Origin: Diplonema papillatum
Taxonomy: Eukaryota; Euglenozoa; Diplonemea; Diplonemida; Diplonemidae
Reading direction: 5' to 3'
Assembly: GCA_030068145.1 (NCBI GenBank)
Contig: JAPJBO010000209.1
Span: 62,001 to 126,000 of the forward strand
DNA length: 64,000 bases
Of this stretch, positions 42,308 to 53,500 are shown piece after piece. The notes under the pieces are model-generated. The model ran no database searches. It had not been told where the DNA came from and saw nothing but the letters and a program-made list of their open reading frames with translations. Position 1 is the first letter of the stretch, and the number at the start of each line of letters is the position of its first letter. The position numbers were made by a program, and so were the translations under genes.

Positions 42308-45300
42308 GTCCGTTTTTTTTTTTTTTTTTTTTTGATACTAACAATTTTGTGCAGAGGACTTTAGCACTTTGTCTGACCGAGCAAAAAAGCCGGTTTCAGC
42401 CAAAACACCGGTTTTGGGGCTCTGCGGTGCCTGTGGGTGTCTGAGTGCCTGGGACCGTTGCCCCGCGCACGCAAACAAGGGAACGGAGGGTGGTGAGATA
42501 TAGGCTTGTGGTGGCGGTGTGCACGTCTATCAAACTACGGCGATGATGAGTGACAAGCTTCGAATAGCAGTACACACCGTGACGCGCCACAGGTACAGTA
42601 CTACAGGGGCCACTTGAAATCGAATTCTATAAATTATTTTTATTGGGAAAAATAAATTCCCTCTGGTGGAAATGGCTGGAGGAGCGTGACGATAAATTTC
42701 GTTTATTTTTTGACAGGATTCCGTTGTGTTTACACAGGCCGGACAAATAAACGAATTTATTTTTTCCGATCTCGGAATTTATTTTGCGCCGCCAGCTATT
42801 TTCAGTCGGAAGGTGGTAAATGTGCTGCAGCCCACGCGAAACACAGGTAAATCTGGGTTTAGTGGCGGGCGTAAGCGTTCAACAAAAAAGACCGACTTTT
42901 GCAGTTGTGTAGTTTTCTCCCCCTCGATCCTCCGTCGAAATGAGCGCACAGGCAGCCCCTCGAGTATTTTGTCTGCTGCTACCTTTTCTCCAAGCCCGCA
43001 CCCGACTACAGACGGCTTCGCGGTTGGAAAGCATCGGGAGCGTGTTGCTGGAAGGGATCGTGTCGCTGTGCGGCGAACTGGGCGTGACGTACCGAGTTTT
43101 GTCGTCGAAGCCGCCTGTCGGCATCCCTGGGATCGTGAACCTGCTATTCCCGGGAATGCAGGGAAGGCATGTGGTCGCGATGCTGTCGGATAAAGGGGTG
43201 AACGTGTCGAGCGGCGCCGCGTGCTCTAGTCAGAACGACGAACCGAGCAAGGTTATTTCGTCGCTGAAGGTCACTGGGGAGGACTACCACTCGGCCGTTC
43301 GGTTCTCGTTCGGGCCGTCCACCACGGAAAACGACGTCGAACGCCTCCTGTCCGCCCTGCGCGACGTGCTCACCCGGCTGTCCGGCTCGCAGACCCGCGA
43401 GCTGTCCAAGCGGAAGTACAACGAGGAGATCACTCACCGCAGCACCGGGGCGGCCGCGCCGCCCGGGCCGGCCGCCGCGGACAACCCCGCGGCCGCGAGC
43501 GCGTCGCCGGCGGAGCACGCGGACCCCGCAGGCGCGGCGGAGCCGGGGGCCAAAAAACGGAAGGAGGCACCGACCAACGAGGAGCCCCCGGCGCCCGGCA
43601 AAGCTGCGGACGCGGTGGTATGTGTTCACAGTTTCACTGCCTTGATGCACCACGAAAAAAGTCGGCAAGCGACACACAGACATTCTCACAGCCTTCAGGG
43701 TGTGGCTGGTGTCAAAGAAAAAGTCGAACTTCTTACCTGGCTTATTTTGGACCGGCAGCGTTGCTGCCCTCAAACCTCGCACTCGTGTGCTTGCTAACAA
43801 GAAAGGTAAACGGCAACCCAAGCTAGACCACTCGACTGCACAACTTGTGCCACGAAGAAGAAGAAGAAGAAAAAGAAAAAGAAAAAGGCCGCTCCTGGTC
43901 CAGGAACGTGACGGTCAACCACAGCTTGCAAAGCTTGAGTCGGAGGCAGCACAGTGCCACAACCCCGTCCGCTCTGCCCTGTGGCTGACCGTCTCGACGA
44001 GCTTGTGTTCAGCGCGAGCGCCAAGCCCCAAGGTGCGCCAAGCCTTGATGCTTTAGTTTGGGAAATCGGTAGCCACTTGACCCGTAGACCCGTGGCTCTG
44101 CAGTACCGAACACGTGAAGCTTGACTCCCGTGTAGCAGGCTTTCCCTGGTACCAAAGTAACAACTTGTGCCACGAAAGATACAAATCCCGACCCGCCATG
44201 CCGTATAAAGAACATGAGTCTGCAAAATAAAGCCGCCCGAACAATACAGGTTTCCGGGAGGGGTTTTGTCAAGTTTTTCCACCCTCCCTAACCCCCGGCG
44301 ACCTCGCCCGAGCTCGTTTCCCCGGGTTAAGGCAGCCACTCAACATTCTCTTGCGCTCGTGGCATCAGTTACTTCTCCCTTTCTTCTGGGCAGCTCTCGC
44401 CAGACTATACGAAGAGCAGAAACTCCTCCCCTCTGCCCGTCCATGGTCCAGGTCCAGGTCCAGGTTCAGGGGGGCAGGGATGAACCGGGTGGACTGTGGG
44501 ACACCGTGGTAAAACAGCGGCAGGCAATTCGATGCAGTTCCAGGGGATAGGGATCGACCGGCTAAGCTGCGTTTTTTTTTTGCACGTTTGTCAAATGGGG
44601 TTCTTGTCAAAAACGTACGTTTGCAAACATTTGGTACCATCGTCTGCCTGCAGCTAAACATACGCTGCAGGTATTCCTGCAGCTGGTGTTGCAGTCGCAG
44701 CCCAACCGCCACTTCACCTCACCATGTGTTGTAGTCGCAGCCCAACCGCCACTTCACCTCACCACTTCACGAGATGCGGCAATCGCTGTCACGTATTCAG
44801 TCACTGTCAGACAGAACAACATCCGAGACTTAACCCAGCGACCTCCACAGGGTTCATGTCCAACGGTGTTCCAGAAGCGTTTCCCTGCGTAAATATGTAG
44901 TATTCCTGGGGTGATCCACCTATTTTTTAGCACAAAAAATCACAACTTTTCGTCGTCTTGTTGCGTTAGTGGGGCAACTTTTCATAATTAGGTTTGACAC
45001 ATTGTTCTGCAGAGCTCTGCAAAGGTCTGCAAAGTTGTGCACCACGCAACAAGACGACGAAAAGTTGCCACCACCTCGACCGCCTCTGATACGACCGGCA
45101 GCTTTGACGAGCACGTCTCCGAATCCTCCTCTTCGGAACCTCAGCGTCCGCCGCTGGACCGCGGCTGCAGGGACTGCGACCTGGGCGTCCAGGACACAGC
45201 GGATCACCTGTGGTGGGTGTGCCCCGCCTACGACGAGATTCGCGGCCGTCCTTGCTTCGCCGAACTCCTGCGGGCGGACCGGGCGAGGTGGCCGTCTTGC

Positions 45301-47422
45301 ACGCGTGTGCATGGGGTTATTGTCGAAGGAATGCGGGTGGAGGTCGCGGCCCTTCACCGCCTCATGGCGGCGGTGTACACTGCACGCGTGGAGGCGGAGC
45401 GACGCCGCCTCTCCGCAGTGCAACCGATGCACCCCTGGCACGCAGCTGCGCCGCTGCCGGCGGTGCAACACCTGTTCGACTTCGACCGCCTTCCGGATGA
45501 GCCGCCGAGATGGCCGTACGGCGGCCGTGCGATGCGGGCGCTCAAGGGCTGGCTGTCGGCACTGAGGTGGACCAACGCAGGCGAGGTGTCGTGCGTTGAG
45601 CTGGCAGTGGACTTCGAGGTCCACACCGGGGTCGACGTCCCTGCCCCCCCGGGAATACGAAGGCTCGCCGCCAACCAGAGGGGGAAGACCCTCTGGACGA
45701 TGCTGTCGACATTGTGCCGCCTGTGCCAGGACCTGCAGCTGCCGTCGCCGTTGCCTGCCGAGCGGAAGGTCCGGGTGGGCTCGATGAGGACCCTGGGGGC
45801 GCCGATGCTGTGGGGGGGATTGACACCTCGCCCACGCTTCGCCGGGGGCGAGGAGACGCACGGGGTGCTGGGGACGAGCTTTCCGCGGGCAGCTGCCGGG
45901 GACGGGAAGAACTGGGGCGGGGACGTGTTCCCGCAGTACGACGCGGCGCGGCGGGCACAGCGTTCGCTGCGCTGGGACGTGCCCACCCCTCTGCCGCAAC
46001 GCCCGCGCCTTCCCGTGCTTGTACCGGCTGCGCAGGCGGACCCTCTGCTCCGCACGCAGTCGGTCTGCGATGCCTGCGCGAAGCAGAAGTGCGCGGTGTG
46101 CACTGGCATGCGAAGAAACTACAGCCTTGTAGTTGACCAGTGCTGCCAGGTGCACCACCGCCCTGACGACGGCCTGCGCATTCAGTGCTGCCGGGCGCAT
46201 CGGCTGACGCGATGTGGGACCTGCCCGAACGCCGACGCGTGCTGCGGACGGGGGCATCACAGGGGTGGTGCTGGCCGCGACGGCAGCAGTGGCGACGGGG
46301 GTGGCGGTGGTCATGGCGGCCGCGGCCGTGGCCGCGGCCGCGGCGGCCGAGGCGGCGGAGACGACAGTGACGGAGACGGTGGCGGCGGCCGCGGCACTGG
46401 TCGCGGCCGCGCACGCGGCGGCGGTCGCGGCAGCGGTCGCGGCGGGGATCGCGGCGGCGGCGGCGGTGGCGGTCGCAGCCTAGGCGAGAGCGACGGCCTC
46501 ACAGGCCGGAAGCGGCGCGCGCCGTCCCCACCTGGAACACCTACCAGCCGTGGCCGGAGGAGGCGGACGACGAAGTCGCCCCCGAAGCGCGCCCCCCCGC
46601 CAGCAGGCAGGAAGCGACCCGCGCCATGCACCCCCACGGCCTCTCCCGCAGCCGCGCTGCGCGCACGACGACGACGACGCGCCGATCTCGGCGACGACGG
46701 CACTGGCCTCGCCGGCCCGAACACACCGCGCCCACCCGGCCCCGCCCGGCCCTCTTCGATGGCAGGCCCTGACTCGGGCCCTTTTACTGATTCTGGTTCC
46801 GACCCTCCACGGGTCACACAACGATCGCGCCCTCCCGCCGGCTCTTCCCGGCTACTCGCGTCCTCCGCATCGCGGCGTGCCTACCGGCGCAAACGAGAAA
46901 GCGAAGATTCCGATTCCTTTTCGGATTATGAAATCGTCAGTAGTTTCCAAGAACAGTTGCAACCGACTAGAGTTGCGCCGCGCCGAAAGCGCGGAAAAAG
47001 TGACCCTTCTGGAGTCACGTAGCGAAAAGCTGGCATAGTGTGGTACTCATTTGCTTGCAAATGATTCCCCACTAACGCAACAAGACGACGAAAAGTTGCC
47101 ACCAACGATTTAAAAGCTACAGTTTCTGTACTTTATTGTATGTGATTTTTCTGGCAAGGGAGCGGGGGGAACACATCACGGCGATGGCGGCGCTTTCGGC
47201 GGCGCCATCGTCGATGCTCGACCGCCTCGGAGAAGCAGCGGAGCGGGCCAGCCGGGCAGCAGCGGCGGCTCGAGGCCAGAAGGAGCGAGGGGTGGCGCTG
47301 ACGCTCCTGGAGGCGGCTATCAGCCTCCTGGAGGCAGAGCAGCGGGACGAGACGAGCCAGGGGGAACCGGCGCTGTCGCAAGGACGGCCGAAGTACCAAG
47401 GCGAGGATCGTGAAGGGGCACC

Positions 47423-47463
<41 letters not shown>

Positions 47464-47499
47464 CGCAACAGCAACAGCACAGCAACAGCAGCACCGCAC

Positions 47500-47531
<32 letters not shown>

Positions 47532-50500
47532 GCAACCGCACCAGCAGCAACAGCAACAACAGCAACAGCAACCGCACCAGCAACAGCAGCGACAGCCACA
47601 ACAACAACGGCAACCGCGGCAACAGGCACAACAGCAACCACAACAACAGCAGCGACAGCAACAGAAGCAACCGCAACAGCAACAACAGCAGCAGCAACAG
47701 CACCAGCAACCGCAACAGCAGCAACAACAGCCACAGCAGCAACAGCAACCGCAACAGCAACGGCGGAACCGACCGCAACAACAAGAGCAACCGCAGCAGC
47801 GGCAACATCAGCAGTGGGTAGACGTCGTCAGACGCAAGGCGACCGTGTGCGGCGTGCACAGTTTCGACTGGAACGTGCCGATCCTCGAGTCGTGCTCATT
47901 CGAGGCGAAGAAGGAGGGGCTCTGGGTCGCACCCAGCGTCGATGAGGCCGAGACGGCGATGGGCGTGGCGGTCGATGCTGCGGCGCTGGCGACAGAGGAG
48001 GTTCGGTACGCGGTGTTGTGCCGACAGCCGTTCGAGAAGAGCGAGGCGCGCCACGTCCTCATGGAAACAGGCGTGGTGCAGCGGATGCACCTGTGGACGC
48101 ACGGGGACGTTCGGCAGGCCGGGAAGGTAGGGAAGGTCCGGCAGGCGGCGACAGAAGGCGAACAGAAGCCCGGCGCGGCCACGGCGGTGCTCGTCCTCAC
48201 CGTGGCACGCAAGCACGCGACGGCAGAGACGTGGGCATGCGTGGAGAAGGACCCGCACGCGGCGATGACGCGTCTCTGCCGCCGGGCGGTGAAGGCGACT
48301 TCGGCGCAGACGCGCCTCGAAGCGGCCTCCATGTGGGGCGTGACGTCGCAGCAGGGCCGCCGAGAGCTCCTGGTTCGCGTACCTGCGGGACACGTGGACG
48401 CCATCCTGCAGGGGTCGGGTAGGGATGGCTGCTTCTGGCGACCAGTCGGGAAGGAAGCGCGCGACGCCACGCCGGTCGTCGCATTAAATGCGGACGTGAC
48501 GCGGGAGACCGCGTTGGCGTTGTTGAAGAAGTGCGGCGAGGCCGGGGGCGGTGTCGTTCTTGGTGGAAGACGTCTTCTGCTGCGGGCGCGCGGCTCGGGG
48601 ATGCTGGCGCGCGTGCGGGCGGCTGCTGGTGAGCACGCGGCGCCCCCGCTCGAAACGAAACTGCGGTACCTCGTGTCCGGTGCCAGGGCGCGAGAACACG
48701 AGGCCGACGTCGAGATGCTGCTCAGGCTCGCTGGCTGGGCTGCGACGGTCACGACATCCTTCGTGAGAAGCGGATCGCGGACGTGCGTGGTGACGGGGGA
48801 TGGCGGCCCGCCGTTCCGCGTCATCGAAAGGGAAGGGTCGCCCTTCATTGTCGTCAACGACTACGACAAGGGCGAGATGCCGCGGCCGCGTTCTAAGCGC
48901 CTCGCCTCCTCCCTCCCGACGACGCCCGGCCAGAGGCGGCGCATGAAGCTGCCCGCCGCCGAAGTTCATACGGATCCGGAGCCGGCTCCGTCCAACAAGC
49001 GGAAGCACGAGGAGGTGACACAGCCGGCGGAAGCGGGACAGTCGCTAATCCAGCGAGCTGTGGCCGGTGTGGTCGAGATGCTGTCCCCCCCGCGCCAGCG
49101 TCTGAAGGAGCCGGTCGAGGGTGAGAAGGCCGGTCACCGGCACGAGCTGTCCGATGGAGTGCGGGCTCCAGCGGAGTTTGAATGCGGCGATTGTCAGAAG
49201 ACGATCCAGAAGGGCCGCATGCAGAGGAGGTGCGAAGAGTGCGGCGCCAGCGTGTGTGTCACGTGCTCGCGCGCCTGACTGCCGTCAAGCCACGACGCCC
49301 GCGCGGACGGCGATGCTGCGGGAGCCCGCTTGATGCGATGTGGGGATGTGCATCCCAACCCTGGCCCCGGGCGCCGAACGCTCGCCTCGACCGCCGCGGC
49401 GGCTTTCCGCCGCGGACGTCGCCGTCGGCCGGCCGGCGCAGCCCGGTACGTTGCCGCGCGTATGCTGCACCGCGCGCGGGGCGTGGGTTCCCGGGTTGCC
49501 TCGCGGCGTGAGCGTGTTGAATGTGCGTGGCTACCGTCGAAGCACGACGCCCGTGAGTATGCGTACGCCGCGGGGGAACGGCTCTTGAGGTGCGGGGACG
49601 TCCACCCGAACCCTGGTCCCCCGCGCGATCTCACTCTTGCTGCAGTCAATGTTGGCTCGCTGGCCCTGCACATTGACGAGGTGCGTGCGATGGCGCCCGC
49701 AGACGCGATTGCGGTGCTGGAGACGTCGATGGGCGAGTTGCAGCAGACGCAGGCGACGGACTATCTCGCGAGACCGTGCGCCGTCGACGGGTCGAGGTGG
49801 AAGACGCTGTGGGGGCCGCCGCAACCGCCGAAGCGCAGCAAGCACTGTCCGCACGGAAACCCGCATTCCGGGCAGAAGGGGGGAGGAGTCGTTGTGCTTG
49901 CCAGGCAGCCGGGGGTGGCCCACCTGCTGCCCAACGAATCGCTGCAGGAAGTGCGCAACCGGGTCATCCACACGATGATCGCGACGGGGGTCGGACGGAT
50001 GTTCGTACACTTCTTTGCCGTCTACGCCCCATCGGGGAACACGGCAGCGGCGTCCCGGGAGCGGCTCCTGCAGACGGTCCTCTTCGAGGCGCAGGCCATG
50101 GTGGGGCAGGCCCCGGCGGTCGTGATGGGCGACTTCAACACGGACGTTGAGCGGTCGCCGGCGCTTCGGCATGCCCTCAGCAACGGGTGGACGGACGCAG
50201 CGCAGCTGCAGGCGGCGTGCGAGGGAGGACGACCGCCCAACACCTACACGGGCACGAACACGTCCGGCACGCGCATCGACTACGCCCTGATGAACCGCGC
50301 GGCCGCGTCCGCCTTTGTTGCATGCGAGACGATCGGGGTAGGGAGCGTGAGGGGCCACCGCTGCGTCCGGATTCGACTCGCGGTGCAGGCGTTCGAACAG
50401 CAGACATGGAGGTTCAACGTGCCGCGAGCGATACCCGTGAAGCCGGCAGGTAGGGTCGTCGAGGTCCCGAGGCTGGATGCCGTGTGCGCCGCCGCCCGCG

Positions 50501-53500
50501 AGGGGGACGTCGAAGGGGCGTGGATGGCGCTCTCCGCAATGTGCGAGCAGTACCTGCTAGACCGCAGCGGGATGCCTGCCTGTGAGAGACGTGCGCACAC
50601 CGGCCGCGGTAACTCGGAGCTGAAGATGACTCGCGTTGCGGCGAGGAGTACGCCGGACCGGGGCGTGGCGTGCGAGACGGAGCTGAGGCACGGGAATGCG
50701 ATCCGGCGTCTGGAGCACTACGTCTACCAGCGAGCTCGCCTAGAAGCGTCCGGACCATTCCAGGTGCCCCAAGAACTCCGCTTGTGCTGGCTGCGCTGTC
50801 TCGCCGTGATCCGTGGCGGCGGGGTCGGCGAGCCGCCCCCCTCCGACCCGCCGAGCGCAGAGGTCGCCCGCGTTTACTTGCACGACGTACGACTGCGCAG
50901 TGCGAGATACAACGCGGCTGCGGCGAGGGTACGGAAGAGGCAGCAACACGAGAGGCAGCTGACGATGTTTGGGACGGATCGCCGGGCTCTTGTGACGATG
51001 CTACGGGGGGGTCCGGGGCAGGCGGCCGATGCGGTGCGGACAGCGGACGGGCGGCTCACCGCCAACGTCGAGGAGATGGACGAGGTGCTGCAGGAGGCGT
51101 GGGACCCGATCCTGCGCATGTACGGGGAAGGACGCCCAGAGCCCGAGTACGAGGTGTTCCGCAGGGCCTTCGAGGGTTTTATTCCCCGCCGCCAGATGGA
51201 CCTGCGGGATGTGACCGGGAGGGAGCTACGGGATGTGCTCAACAAGCGGAAGAAGAAGACTACGGCGTGTGGGGTGGACGGCTGGCGCTTGGACGAGCTG
51301 AAGGCCCTGCCCGACGAGCTGCTGGACGGGTTCGCGACGCTCTTCAATCTGGTAGAGGAGCGAGGGGAGTGGCCGAAGGGTATGCTGACGTCGTTGGTGT
51401 CGCTCATACCAAAGACCGACGACACCTCGCCAACGAACTTGCGGCCAATCACCGTGACGAGCTGCGTCTATCGGTTGTGGGCCTGCAGGCGTTTGCAAGA
51501 CGTCATGGAGTGGCAGGAGGGCTGGGTGCTACCGACACAGCATGGCTTCCGCTCGGGGCATCAGAACGGACGACGTCCTCATGGAGCTGACGACGTTGAT
51601 CGAGGAGACGCTGCTGGACGAGACGAAATCGCTGTACATGGTGGCGCTGGACTTCGCGAAATGTTTTGACCGGGTTCCGCAGGGTATCGTTCTCAGTCTT
51701 GCAGAGGAGATGGGTCTCGACGCGCGCATCTTGCGCCCCTTGCGCGCCATGTACCGCGGCATGAAGCGACGGTTCAAGCTGCCGCTCGGCGTGGGCTCCG
51801 AGTTCGAGGTCACCAATGGTATCTGCAGGGGTGCCCACTTTCGGTCATACTCATCAACGCGCTTTGTCGGTAGTGCTCCGCGCGGTGTCGGTGCGCGTGC
51901 CGGAGGTGTCTTCGGAGTCGCTGGCGGATGATGCCACGCTCTTCGCGTCCGTGGAGTCCGAGCTGCAGCAGGCGGTCGACGTCGTCGCACAGTTCTGTGC
52001 CCTGACCGGGATGCGCCTGAACATGTCGAAGACACTGGCGATGGGGATCCCCGCGGGCACGACGCGGCAGCGCGGCGGCGGCCGTACGCCAGCGCGGTGA
52101 AGGTGGGCGGCGAGGCCATACCGACGGCGACGTCGGCGAAGATCCTCGGGGTGCGAACGAGTGTGGAGAGCGTCCGAGCGAGTCGGGCCAACGATGCGCG
52201 TCTGAGCGCACATGACGGTCTGATTGACAGGCTGAGCACCTCGAAGCTTCCATTCGATGTCCGCTGCGAGGTGGCGAGTTCGAACGTTCTCAGCAGTGTC
52301 CTTGCGGGGTGCTCCTACGAGACGTACACGCAGACGCGCCTGAAGGGGCTGCGGACGCGGGTCGTAAGGGGCGCTTTTGGGAGAAGCATCCGTCGAGAAT
52401 GTGACGGCGGTGCTGTCGATCCTGGCGAAGGGTCACCGGCTTGATCCGGTGCTCGGCCGTACAGGATTCTGTGCGACTTCGACGTGCGAGAGGCTCCCCC
52501 GCGTGTACGCCCGCATGCTGAACATCGCCCGGCTTTACAGCCGGCACGGTGTGTTGTTGCCGGAGGCGCGCCTAGGACCTGTCGGGATCGCCATCTCTGA
52601 CGGTTTCACGGTCGCGGGCATCGATTTCGAAGGTCGCGATTTTGCGACCGCGGCGCTCGAGGGCCGCCGGCTTCTCGACATGGAGAGGGGCGAGAGGCAC
52701 CACGCCATCCGGGCGCGGCTACGGCAGACGACCTGGACGCAGCTTGCGAGGCAACGACCGTCTTACGACGGCGTGCAGGCAGGGGTGGACTGCAGGCGTA
52801 CGAACGAGCTGCGCCTGGCGACGGCTGACGCTGGCGAGAAACGTGCACTGGCGGTGATCCTGTCCGGGGGTGTGTTTCTCGCAGCGCGGTGGGGACGGAA
52901 TGCGCGTGCGAACGGAGGGGCGGCCGGGTCGGACGGGTCGCCGAGCTCCTCGGCGTCCGTGTCGTCGACCGCCTCTGATACGACAGGCAGCTTTGACGAG
53001 CACGCCTCCGAATCCTCCTCTTCGGAACCTCAGCGTCCGCCGCTGGACCGCGGCTGCAGGGACTGCGACCGGGGCGTCCAGGACACAGCGGATCACCTGT
53101 GGTGGGAGTGCCCCGCCTACGACGAGATCCGCGGCCGTCCTTGCTTCGCCGAACTCCTGCGGGCGGACCGGGCGAGGTGGCCGTCTTGCACGCGTGTGCA
53201 TGGGGTAATTGTCGAAGGAATGCGGGTGGAGGTCGCGGCCCTTCACCGCCTCATGGCGGCGGTGTACACTGCACGCGTGGAGGCGGAGCGACGCCGCCTC
53301 TCCGCGGTGCAACCGATGCACCCCTGGCACGCAGCTGCGCCGCTGCCGGCGGTGCAACACCTGTTCAACTTCGACCGCCTTCCGGATGAGCCGCCGAGAT
53401 GGCCGTACGGCGGCCGTGCGATGCGGGCGCTCAAGGGCTGGCTGTCGGCACTGAGGTGGACGAACGCAGGCGAGGTGTCGTGCGTTGAGCTGGCAGTGGA

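Noticed and set aside
43618..43797. Normal C terminus of the desulfurase in this stretch
   Set aside because: It follows a good GTATGT donor and resembles intron sequence. It is kept only as the alternative to the fusion.
44969..45072. Start of LINE copy 1
   Set aside because: This stretch is small DNA-transposon sequence plus target T. LINE similarity begins only at 45076.
47136..49278. Poly-Gln ORF as a host gene
   Set aside because: It lies between a LINE leader and ORF2 in the same unit and fits the ORF1 position.
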